DNA from: Paulinella micropora | Taxonomy: Eukaryota; Cercozoa; Imbricatea; Euglyphida; Paulinellidae | Assembly: GCA_019918135.1 (NCBI GenBank) | Contig: WBZZ01005927.1 | Span: forward strand, 34,162 to 98,161 | Direction: 5' to 3' | DNA: 64,000 nucleotides | In this document: positions 21,497 to 30,890 of the stretch, one piece after another | Numbering within the stretch: the first letter of the stretch is position 1 | How the letters are laid out: the number at the start of each line of letters is the position of its first letter | Translations under genes and position numbers: made by a program | The notes under the pieces: generated by a model | What the model was told of the DNA's origin: nothing | Databases searched by the model: none | What the model saw: the letters and a program-made list of their open reading frames with translations, nothing else

Positions 21497-21579
21497 CGAC
21501 AGACTATGGTTGGCTGAGCGAGAGAGAGAGAGAAAAGAGAGAGAGCGCGCGGGAAAAGCCAAGAGTTACTAGGCGAAGA

Positions 21580-21869
21580 TGCGCGGGAAGGTGAAAAAGG
21601 GGGGGGGGGGGAGGGGGACTAGAGCTCTACCTCACTTGGCCCCCCCCCCCTCCTCCCTTGGCCCCCCCCCTCTCCTTTCCCGTTGCCCCTCCCCCCCCTT
21701 TGCGCCGGCCCCCCCCCCCCCCAAACCCCGCAAATTACATTGTGGCCAGAAGCTGGGCTGTAAAAAAGAAACAGCTGTTGGGGAGAGGGGAGGGGGGCCG
21801 GCGCCAAGAAAAAAAAAAGAACGTTGGCCTCCCCCCCCCTTTTTTTTAAAAAAAATCACAGCCTCTTCC
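21580..21869. other. G/C homopolymer tract
   Basis: Long G-runs (about 12 near 21600), then C-runs (up to about 14 near 21709-21722), then further G, C, A and T runs. No gene is seen; this is the divergent upstream region of the F-box/LRR gene. Confidence 0.6.
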
Positions 21870-22145
21870 ATGGCCTGGAGTTGGCTGCCAGCCATCTTCG
21901 ACCAAGCTCTACGGCTAGACGCCCCGAATGTAACCTCTACGATTATTCAAATGGCAGAGTTTAGGAGGCTGCACGGCCTGCTAGACAAAAGAGATTGGGA
22001 CAGGGTGAGTAGTATGCGCGTCCTCTGCCGGAATGCTGTACGTCAACAGGGAAAGCGCCACAGACCCCTTTGTTTTGTACAGGTTCAATACTCGCCACGA
22101 CAACACCTGTCCGCAATTGGCGACAGCGAATATGGAAGGAAATAG
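21870..22145 (+). CDS. Small unassigned protein or gene remnant
   Basis: 91 codons from ATG 21870. The first 45 residues (MAWSWLPAIFDQALRLD, then EFRRLHGLLDKRDWDR) look like a real N-terminus. Further on, a different frame (22033-22260) looks more protein-like, so a frame change is possible. A GTGAGT at 22005 and TTTTGTACAG ending at 22082 resemble an intron of 78 nt, but removing it keeps the same frame and improves nothing. The region ends in a B-type motif near 22250. Probably a remnant of a longer gene. Confidence 0.3.
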   Translation: MAWSWLPAIFDQALRLDAPNVTSTIIQMAEFRRLHGLLDKRDWDRVSSMRVLCRNAVRQQGKRHRPLCFVQVQYSPRQHLSAIGDSEYGRK

Positions 22146-23465
22146 TGAGCCCATTTTTCACAATCATAATCGCTGTCAAATTTTTTCTCGCTGCGGACAG
22201 TCTAGTTTGTTTCGCCAAATATCTTGTTTTGACAACGCTTCTTGCGCCGTCGAGTTTTAATTCAGCGTGATTTTTCTTGCACTTTCTTGACGCCCCCGCC
22301 CGATCGAAACAAACATAGAATTTAAAAGACCGGTGGCCAGAAAATCCTAGGTTCGAGAGAGGGAAGGGGCAGGGGTGTCGCGACGTCTTTGTGCTCACTG
22401 TTCTTCCTGTTGTTTGAATAGTACCGCGCCCGCCACCCCAGCTCAGCGCGTCGTTGCCGAAGCAGATGTACATTCCCTTTTCTCTGTTCTGTCTTCGAGC
22501 GTTTCTTTGTTTGGCTGCCTGCTGGAGTTAGCATGAAAAAAGCAGAGACATCCAGAGGCGACACTGTCGCTCCCCATGGCACTCGCGGCCATTACAAATG
22601 TTCGTAGAAGAGGGAAAGGGCGCGCCAAGAATGTAGTGTCGTAACTCCTCAGAGCAGCAGCAGGCGGTTCAGAGAGCGAGCGAGGAACACGCATTAAAAG
22701 AGTCCGAACAATGCAGGGAATTGTTACTACAGGATTGGTTGCAAGATTTTGTCAAGCTTTTAATTAAAAAATTCGTTTTTTTTTTGTGCTCTTATCCCCC
22801 CCCCCCCAAGGTGTGTGATATGGCTAACAAAGGCAGTTCTGCCGAAAAAACTCTGCAGCACTGCCCTTTCCGGCCGTATCACTCCCCTGTAGAACAACAA
22901 AATTTAGCGCCAAATAAACGGGCCGCTTCGGTATTTTTTTGCGGAGTTTTTAATGGTCGTTTTTCCGCGCAAAAAAACCGCGCGCCATTTTTTTTTTGCG
23001 CAAATGACAAGTTTTTCATAGTACCACCCTTCCCTCCTTCGGGGGAAAGAGGGAGCGGGAAGAGAAGGGGGAGGGGGAGAGAAGGGGAGCGAGAAGGGGA
23101 ACGGGAGGGGGAGAGAGAAAGGGCGCCCCTCTCTCCCCCCTTCTTTTTTCCCTTCTCTTCCCCTTTAAACAAACAAAAAAAGGGGGGGGGGTGAGGGGGG
23201 GGGCTTAGCGGAGGCGTTGCATGTATTAATTTTTTTGTAGATTCTGCGCCCTTCCCCTCCCCCCTTGCCCTTTCCCTGCTCCTTGAGCCCCCCGGGCTCA
23301 GGGGGCTCAGAGGGAGGGAAGAAAAGAAAGGGGGGAGGGGGGGGGGCGCCTCCCCCCTCTCTCTGGGGCCAAATGTTGCGCAAAAGAATGCGCTGAATTA
23401 AAGCTCGACGGTCTTACTTGGGGGTGTGCGCTAAGAATGTAAAAAAAAAAATTAATAAAAAAATC
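22146..23465. repeat. Mixed intergenic region with scattered repeat modules
   Basis: B-type motifs lie near 22245-22300 and 22735-22780. G-rich and C-rich arms are at 23035-23205, a GATTCTGCGCC module near 23240, the TGAGCCCCC/GGGGGCTCA palindrome near 23285, and another B motif on the minus strand near 23385-23425. Bases 22320-22700 are non-repetitive but show no convincing gene. Confidence 0.5.
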
Positions 23466-23495
23466 CCTGACAAAGGTTTAATTTTGGCACGATTG
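23466..23495 (-). terminator. Conserved 3'-flank motif (module A)
   Basis: About 30-60 nt beyond the stop of the minus-strand gene at 23526, the minus strand reads GTGCCAAAATTAAACC followed by TTTGTCAGGG and a T-rich run. It matches the motif after the kinase-like gene. Confidence 0.4.
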
Positions 23496-23525
23496 TGAAT
23501 TTTTTTTATTATTCCGACCATTGAG

Positions 23526-25424
23526 CTATTCTTCCTTGTGCAAGGTCCAGCCCAAGGGTAATTTGTAGTTTGTAGGCAGCTGCATTTTTTGTAATCTTAA
23601 TACGCTCCTCTTGTCTGCGTTGCTGTTTACAGGCAATGCCAGTGTTTGTAGCTTTTTACATTCGTGGAGTTCCAGTTCGATTTTGCGAGTCGTGGTTAGC
23701 TTGAAGGAAGCGAGCTCGTTGCAGCGGGTAAGGCTCAGCTCGATGCGTCCGCACTTCAAGTCCGGGGGCAGCGCAACTTCCTTGATGTTACATTTGTCGA
23801 ACTGCAAGGACAGGACCCCTAAAATCTTGCACCCGGCAGGCAGTTCGAATTTCTCGATAAGGTTGCACCTGGAAAAGAACAGATTAACGCTCTTGCAAGT
23901 AAACCCCGGGGGCCACACAACTCTTGTAAGTTGCTCGCACTCGCGGAAGGTCAGGTCTAAAGTGTTGCATTGCGAACTAAATCGAAGCAGACTGAGCCCT
24001 TTGCAATCCCAACAACGCATCTCGATGCTGGAGCAGACCAAATCCTCCGGGAGACATATTTTAGCGAGATTCGGACAGTCGGTGAATTTAAGGGTAAATT
24101 CGTCGACTTTCCTGACGACTTGTTTGGCATCGTCGGAGCTAATTTTGAAGGGGCTGGATATTTTAAAATCGGTAAGCTCGGGCAAAGTCGAAAATTCCAG
24201 CTTCAGTTTTGTACAGCTCAGTTCTGCGGGCAGAACAAATTTAGCGAGAGCATCACAGATCGAAACATCTACTATAATGTTGCCATCAATGATCCAACCC
24301 CGGGGCAGCGCTAATGCAGTGAGACTAGGCAACTGTTCGAGCTCTAGTTTGACGCCCTTGCCCCTAAGGTTGACGGGAAGTTTAACCCCACTGAGCTTGC
24401 CAGACAGACTGCATCTTAGGTTCAGAAAGCCACTGACAGGCTCGTGGTTTGCTTTGGGAACGAATCTTACTGTTTCAAGCCCGGGACAATTGGTGATAGT
24501 AAAGCGGTCATTAAGCGCACCGAGACGCGCAGCGAGCGCGATCTTTCGTACAGGACAGTCGCTCAAAGTAACATGTCTGGCAGCTTCGACCTCTACTTCT
24601 AGGTTGTCTGTGCCCGACCGTTGGATAAGAAGCCATTCGAATCGATCCTTGTGATCCTCCGAACGTTCTGCCGTCAAAACAAACTTCTTAAGTTTTGCAC
24701 AGTCGGCCAGCAAGAGGATATTGTAGCCCTCCAACTTGAGCTTCATCTGTATAAGGTGGAGTTCCTGGACCAGCCTGTTATGGACCCTGAATTCTTGCTT
24801 CTTTTGTAACTCCAGCGTCATGTTGTGCAAGCACAAATGCTTGATTGGAAAATCTGTTGTGAAAGGAAAGCAGTCCCCGTTGTTCTCATCCAGAATCAGA
24901 TTATTCCCGATGTCTTGTATGTTGGATTGTCGCCTGGAAATAACTAAGACGTTGAGCTCCTTGTTATCCGCGGCACTGAAAAAGAGATCCTTGGTCACTC
25001 GGCTCATAGCTTTCCAGTAGTCTAGTTTGTCTTTGACAGCCAGGACTGGCATCGGAGCGAACTTGAGCTTTCTCCGGTTTTGCATTTCACTGACCAGCTG
25101 GTCCCATTCCTTTAGATCGCTCGGCGTCTTGAGCTCAGTCGTAAAGCCGGAGACGCTTGCACCATAAGTAACTCTATTGAGTAGCTCTCTATAGCTCCCA
25201 AGTTCGAACTTGTCCCGGGCATTGTCCAAACTTTCTCCGGGGAACAAGCAATAGCGGTAGAGGAGGTACCCCGCTATCAAAGCTTTCGCTCGCTCGTTGG
25301 GGTCGGCTTGAATATTGCGGCGCGTGGCATTTAGATTAGCCTCCGCCGTTTGGCCTGCGATGTCGGTAATAAGCTCGAAGAGGTCTGTGCTGGAAAGGAC
25401 AGCGTCTTTGGCACTGCCTGCCAT
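23526..25424 (-). CDS. Large LRR-like protein
   Basis: 632 aa from ATG 25424. The N-terminal 150 residues are helical, without a recognised motif (an F-box was not evident). From about residue 185, roughly 15 degenerate repeats of 23-27 residues carry the pattern LxLxxCxxLxxxxLPxxLxC (for example CNELASFKL, CKKLQTLALP, CNIKEVALPPDLKC). This is an LRR-like solenoid with recurring Cys at the asparagine position. Codon use is more AT-rich than in the F-box/LRR gene at 20.1 kb, suggesting a separate history. Likely a protein-interaction scaffold; partner unknown. Confidence 0.7.
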   Translation of the reverse strand: MAGSAKDAVLSSTDLFELITDIAGQTAEANLNATRRNIQADPNERAKALIAGYLLYRYCLFPGESLDNARDKFELGSYRELLNRVTYGASVSGFTTELKTPSDLKEWDQLVSEMQNRRKLKFAPMPVLAVKDKLDYWKAMSRVTKDLFFSAADNKELNVLVISRRQSNIQDIGNNLILDENNGDCFPFTTDFPIKHLCLHNMTLELQKKQEFRVHNRLVQELHLIQMKLKLEGYNILLLADCAKLKKFVLTAERSEDHKDRFEWLLIQRSGTDNLEVEVEAARHVTLSDCPVRKIALAARLGALNDRFTITNCPGLETVRFVPKANHEPVSGFLNLRCSLSGKLSGVKLPVNLRGKGVKLELEQLPSLTALALPRGWIIDGNIIVDVSICDALAKFVLPAELSCTKLKLEFSTLPELTDFKISSPFKISSDDAKQVVRKVDEFTLKFTDCPNLAKICLPEDLVCSSIEMRCWDCKGLSLLRFSSQCNTLDLTFRECEQLTRVVWPPGFTCKSVNLFFSRCNLIEKFELPAGCKILGVLSLQFDKCNIKEVALPPDLKCGRIELSLTRCNELASFKLTTTRKIELELHECKKLQTLALPVNSNADKRSVLRLQKMQLPTNYKLPLGWTLHKEE

Positions 25425-25493
25425 TTTTATTTAGTCTTTATTTTTCTTACCTACCAAACACGAATTTAATAATCAGCATAATAAAAAAAAGCT

Positions 25494-26576
25494 CTAATTG
25501 CCTCGCGCGCCTAGAATCCCCTTGCATTGCGTGAGGTTCATTTGCTGTAGCCCCGTTACTTTGGACAAGGTCGCCAGTGAATCTTTAGTAAGCTCCGGAC
25601 AATACGAAAGATCGATTTTTTGGAGGCTGGGTAGCTTCTGCTTCTTGGGCCATCGCGACGTTTTTTCGCCCGTAAGCAAAGAGCAACGCGACAGATCAAG
25701 CTCCTCCAACTTTGGCAGGCAGTTTTGCGCCGACAGGTGGGGCCAGATCGCTTCTGTAAGCTTGAAGCAGCCCGACAGACTCAGGCGCCGCAGCCGAGGC
25801 AGCTGTGACAATAACGCCGCAACTCCGGCGTCTGTGATCTTGGAACAACATGTCAGGTCCAGCAGTGCGAGCTTGGGGAAATTCTGCTCAGCTAGGCGGG
25901 CCAGCACGCAATCCTCAATCCAGGGGCAATAAGACAGATCTAGTTCTTGGAGCCGTGGATGGCCCGTTTGTGCAAAAAGGACCATAGCCTGGCTTTCTAG
26001 ACCAAAGCAACGCTGAAGTACTAAGCGTTCGAGTTGGGGAAGATCGCCGAGCAGACTAATCAAACCCCCGCCTGTGATGATGGGGCAAGAGGAGCAGTCT
26101 AGCGTTTGGAGTTGAGGCGCCAGGCGGCCCACGTGCAAAAGGCCCTTGTTTGTGACCTTGGCGCAGCCCGCCAAGACCAGTCGCTGAAGCCGCGGGAAGC
26201 TTTCCAACAGAGCAGCCAGCATGTCGTCTGTGAGCTGAGAGGAGCCTGATAAATCCAGCTCCTCGACGCGAAGAACTGAGATAAAGGCCGAAAAGGCAGA
26301 CAGGTCCGGGAGAGCTAACGACTTGCGCAGCAGAACCCTGCGGATAGGCACTCCGACCTGTGACCACGCAGGACCGTATTCCAGGAGCAACTGCCGATCC
26401 ACCGCTTTGCCAAGATCAAGCTCAGACAGGTCGCCGCTTCGGCTGTGGTATTCCATGAAGTCCTCCATCGTGGTGGCGCCTGCTAGCACGCCAGCAGCAG
26501 AAAAAGGCCGAGAGGGGGCCGCCGGGGCAGGGACACGGGCTTTCTTGAGCTTACCAGCTCGCTGCCTTTTGGGCAT
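25494..26576 (-). CDS. LRR protein of the cysteine-containing type
   Basis: 360 aa from ATG 26576. The N-terminus is basic (MPKRQRAGKLKKAR). From residue 80, nine or ten regular repeats follow the cysteine-containing LRR consensus LxxLxLxxCxxITDxGLxxL (LQRLVLAGCAKVTNKGLLHV, LALLDLTCCSKITDAGV, LEELDLSRCSLLTGE). These repeats are typical of F-box FBXL/AMN1 proteins, but I see no F-box. It lies 70 nt upstream of the 632-aa gene on the same strand. A ubiquitin-pathway adaptor is a fair guess, not shown by the sequence. Confidence 0.8.
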   Translation of the reverse strand: MPKRQRAGKLKKARVPAPAAPSRPFSAAGVLAGATTMEDFMEYHSRSGDLSELDLGKAVDRQLLLEYGPAWSQVGVPIRRVLLRKSLALPDLSAFSAFISVLRVEELDLSGSSQLTDDMLAALLESFPRLQRLVLAGCAKVTNKGLLHVGRLAPQLQTLDCSSCPIITGGGLISLLGDLPQLERLVLQRCFGLESQAMVLFAQTGHPRLQELDLSYCPWIEDCVLARLAEQNFPKLALLDLTCCSKITDAGVAALLSQLPRLRRLSLSGCFKLTEAIWPHLSAQNCLPKLEELDLSRCSLLTGEKTSRWPKKQKLPSLQKIDLSYCPELTKDSLATLSKVTGLQQMNLTQCKGILGARGN

Positions 26577-29500
26577 TGGCTAGAAATTGCGGATTGTGGC
26601 CAACCCGTCAGGGTGGTGGAGGGGGAGGGGGGGGGGCACCCCCTTCCCTGTCCAAACCTGACCTTTGTGACATCTTCCACCGCTGTATTATCCCGTTTTT
26701 TGTTTTTTCCTTTGTTTGTATTGTTGGAGGAACTGCTGCGACATCTGTCCTCGTGGTCTCAGTCGTCCGTGGTCGTGCTGGGCACGACCTGTCGCAGCCT
26801 GAGCAAATGTCTTCTCCCGTTGGCGACCGAAACAGTATTACGAAAATGAGGTTGATTATGATCTGGGTGGACCTGCTCGAGAAAGGTGTGCAGGACCGTC
26901 GAGCTTTAATTCAGCGTAAATTCTCTCCATCTCCTAATTCTCAGTGTCAAGTGTAAGACTTTGTCGAGTTTTAATTCAGCGTGGGCTTTTCTTGCACCGG
27001 CGAAGCGCCCTAGTCACCCTGTCCTTTCCCTTTCCCTCTTTCTCTCTTGGTTCTTAGTGCCAAGATTAAGACTTTGTTAGGGATTTTTTTGCGCTGATTT
27101 TTGTACACCGGCGAAGCGCGCCCCTGCCCTCCCTTCTCCCGCTCCCGCCCCCTTTTCATATTCCCGCGGGCCTTGCGCACGGTGGCGGAGCCATGGCACG
27201 GACAGGATGCCGTCGGGCCGGCCGGGGCCTTTGTCTTCCTAGCACATTGACCACCGCCCATTCATTCGCCGCAGGGTCGTGCCGGAGCACGGTGCCCTGC
27301 TCCTGGTTGTCAGTGCCCCAATGTAAGACCGTCGGGCTTTAATTCAGCGCATTCTTTTTCGCACTCTCTTGGCGCCCCCACTCCCCCCCCCCTTCCCTCC
27401 CGCTCCCGATTTCCCCTTTCCCTGCTCCTTGAGCCCCCCGGGCTCAGGGGGCTCAGAGAGAGGGAAGAAAGAAAGGGGGAGGGGGGGGGGCGCCCCCCCC
27501 CCATCAGTGGGCGCCGAAAAAAAGTTTACTTATTTTTGCCCCCCCGCTCTGAGGAGGGAGGGCAGCACGCAGCCGCGTGCTGCCCTTTCTCTCTCCCAGC
27601 TGTCTGCCGGTCTCAGGGGGGTTTGCCTTCCTAGATTTCAATCCAATCCGATTTTTTTGGGGATGCGTTTGCACGCACAAACAAGGGACGAGGGGAGGGA
27701 GGGGGAGGAGAAAGAGGAAGGGGGAAGAAGGGGGAGGGGAGTGATCCCCCCGCCCCCCTCCCTTCCCTCTGTTCCTGTCGTCCCCCCCCCCCTTTCATTC
27801 TTCCCCGTTTGTTTCTTTGGTTGTCGGGCAAAAATTTTTTTTTTCCTATTTTTCATATTTTTCTGACCTTGCGCACGGTGGCCGAGCCATGGTACGGACA
27901 GGACACCGTCGGGATTGTGAGGCCCTTGCCCACCTGCTACATTGACCACCGCCCGTCCATCCGCCGCAGAGCTGCGCTGGAGCACAGTGCGCAAGATGTA
28001 AAAAAAAATAGGAAAAATATGAAAAGTGGAAAAAAAAATTTTTTTGGGATGCGTTTGCACGCGCAAACAAGGGACGAGGGGAGGGGGGGGGGTAGCAGGG
28101 GACGACGGGAACAGAGGGAAGGGAGGGGGCGGGGGGGGATCACTCCCTTTTCCCTTCTTCCCCCCTTCTTCTCTCTCCTCTCCCTCCCTCCCCCTCCCCC
28201 CTTTCATTCCCACCCGTTTGTTTCTTTGGTTGTCGAGCAAAAACAATTTCCGCAGATCTTTTCATATTTTTCTGACCTTGCGCAAGGTGGCCGAGTCATG
28301 GCACGGACAGGACGCCGTCGGGGTTGTGAGGCCCTTTCCCCCTAGCCCAATGACCACTGCGCTATCCATCCGCCGCAGGGGGACAAGGGGGAACAGAGGG
28401 ACGAAAGAGGGGACGAAGATAGAGAGCACACCCCGCCCCTCCCTGTACACGTTATCAGTGCCAAGATTAAAATTTTTTCTTTTAGTAAATTCTTTTCGCG
28501 CGATTTTTCTTGTACACCGGCAACGCGCGCCCCTACCCTTCCCTTCCCTCTAGCTCCCGATCCTCAGACGAGGGACTAGACAATTCATACTCTCCCCCCC
28601 CTTCCCTCCTTTCATATTTTTCTGACATTGCGCACGGTGGCCGAGCTACGGCACGGACAGGGTACCGTCGGGGTAGTAAGGCTCCTGTCCTCCTGGCACA
28701 TTGACCACGGAGCAGTACCATTCGCCGCAGGTCGTGCTGGAGCACGGTGCTCTGCTCTTAGTTTCAGTGTCCGATTGTACGACCGTCGAGCTTTAATTCA
28801 GCGTAAATTACGTTTTCTTGGCGCGGGAGAGGGGGCAGGGGGGCGCTTCGCCGGTGTACAAAAAAGAATTAAAAAAATCCAGGACAAAGTTGTAATCTTG
28901 GCACTGAGCTCAGTGGAGAGAGGAAGGGGCCGGGGGCGTCAAGAAAGTGCAAGAAAAGTCCACGCTGAATTAAAACTCGACAAGGCATTACGACTTGACA
29001 AGTGAAACAGCACCCTCAGGCTGCCACGGCATCCGGCCCACGTTATGTTGCTGCGGTAGCCTATGCTAGAACCCTAGCCGGCACCGTCTGTGCTCTGCTC
29101 GCGCGCCAAGAGAGTGCAAAAAAGAATACGTTGCATCAAAGCTCGATGGCCTTACACGTGGGGTCACTAAAAACTAGGAGCGGAGCACCGTGCTCCGGCG
29201 CGACACTGCGGTGGATGGTACTGCCCTCATGGTCAATGTTCCAGGACAAGGGGCTCACTACTCCTCGACTGCGCCCTGTCCGCGCCATGCCTCGGCTACC
29301 GTGCGCAAGGTCAGAAAAATATGAAAAGAGGAAAAAAAATTTTAGCCCGACAACAAAGGGAACAGATGAAGAGGGGGGTATAGAAAGGGGGAAGGAGGGA
29401 GGAAGAAGAAGGGGAGAAGAAGGGGGCAGGTTGTGCTCCCCTCCCTCTGTTCCACTTTTCATATTTCCGCGGATATTTCCACAGATCTTGCAGAGGGGAG

Positions 29501-30638
29501 AGGCAGGGGCGCGCTTCGCCGGTGTACAAAAAAGAAATTAAAAAAAATCCCTGACAAAGCTTTAATATTGGACGGAAAAGAAGCACATCCCGCCCCCTTC
29601 TCCCCCCTTTCTCCCCCCGTCTGTTCCCTTTGTTGTCGGGCAAAAAATTATTTTTTTCCACTGCATATTTTTCTGACCTTGCGCAGTGGCCGAGCCATGG
29701 CACTGACAGGGCGCCGTAGGGGGTAATGAGGCTTTTGTCCTCCTAGCGCATTGACCACGAGGACAGTACCATCCACCGCAGGGTCGTGCTGGAGCACGGT
29801 GCGCAAGATCTGCGGAAATATCTGCGGAAATATGAAAAGTGGAAAAGAAATTTGGAACGCGTTTGCACGCGCAAACAAGGGACGAAAGGAGGTGGGGGGG
29901 GGGAGGGGGAAGATAGATCAATCCTCCCCTGACCCCTTCCTCTCTTAGTTTTTAGTGCCAAGATTACAACTTTGTCATGGATTTTTTTTAATTTTTTGTA
30001 CATTTCTTAGCGCGCCCCTGCTCTCCCTCTCCGGCTCCCGCCCCCGATTCTCAGACAGTGAGGCCCCTGTCCTCCTAGCACATTGACCACCGCCCATCCA
30101 TTCGCCGCAGGGTCGTGCTAGGGCACGGTGCTCCGCTCCTAGTTTTCCGTGCCCAAGTGTACGACCGTCGAGTTTTAATTCAGCGTGGACTTTTCTTACA
30201 CTTTCTTGGCGCCCCATTCCCCCCTGCCCTTTCCCTTTCCTTCTCTCTCTCTCTCTCTCTCTTGGTTCTCAGTGCCAAGATTAAAACTTTGTCAGGGATT
30301 TTTCTTGTACACCGGCGAAGCGCGCCCCTACCCCTCTCCCTTCCCTCTCTCATTCTCTGTTCTCAGAAGGGGGACTAAGACAATTCGTGCTCTCCCCCTC
30401 CCCCTTCCCTCCCGCTCCCGATTTCCTTGCTCCTTGAGCCCCCCGGGCTCAGGGGGCTCAGAGGGGGGAAGAAAGAAGGGGGAGGGGGGCCCCCCCCCCC
30501 CCCATTGGTGGGCTCCAAAAAAAAGTTTACTTATTTTTGCCCCTCCGCTCCGAGGAGGGAGGAAGATGTGCCGCGTGCTGCCCTTTCTCTCTTCCAACTG
30601 CTTGCCGGTCTCAGGGGGGGGGTTTGCCTTTTTAGATT

Positions 30639-30890
30639 TCAATCCAATCCGGAATGGTTTCCGAACCGGCTCTTTTGCCGGTTCGGAACGAAGTCTAAGC
30701 GTTCAACGATGGCCTGCTGTTGCGTGACCTCAATAGCCAGGCTTTCTATTGCGTCGGTCACCGCAGCGTATAGTTCCCCCTTGTACCAGGCCACGACGTC
30801 CGCGCCTGTGTAACTAGCCTCAAACAGCTGATCCCCGGCACCGGAGTTCATAGACGCTAGAAATGGAACGTCTGTTTTTGGAGACGCACG
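30639..30890 (-). pseudogene. Internal gene fragment captured between repeats
   Basis: A non-repetitive island bounded on both sides by repeat modules. The minus strand encodes KTDVPFLASMNSGAGDQLF, then WYKGELYAAVTDAIESLAIE and RQKSRFGNHSGLD before a stop at 30639. Composition is normal for a protein, and the plus strand of the island is less protein-like. The upstream end passes directly into a D element at about 30890. It carries the 12-bp hairpin at 30659-30688 near its end. Function unknown. Confidence 0.5.
30659..30688. repeat. Perfect 12-bp stem-loop
   Basis: Arms TTCCGAACCGGC and GCCGGTTCGGAA with a 6-nt TCTTTT loop. It lies within the 3' part of the captured fragment and could be a 3'-end hairpin of the lost gene or an inserted palindrome. 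Confidence 0.7.

Noticed and set aside
21870..22145. A spliceosomal intron of 78 nt (22005-22082)
   Set aside because: Donor and acceptor look good, but the intron is a multiple of three with no in-frame stop removed, and splicing does not connect the better coding frame.
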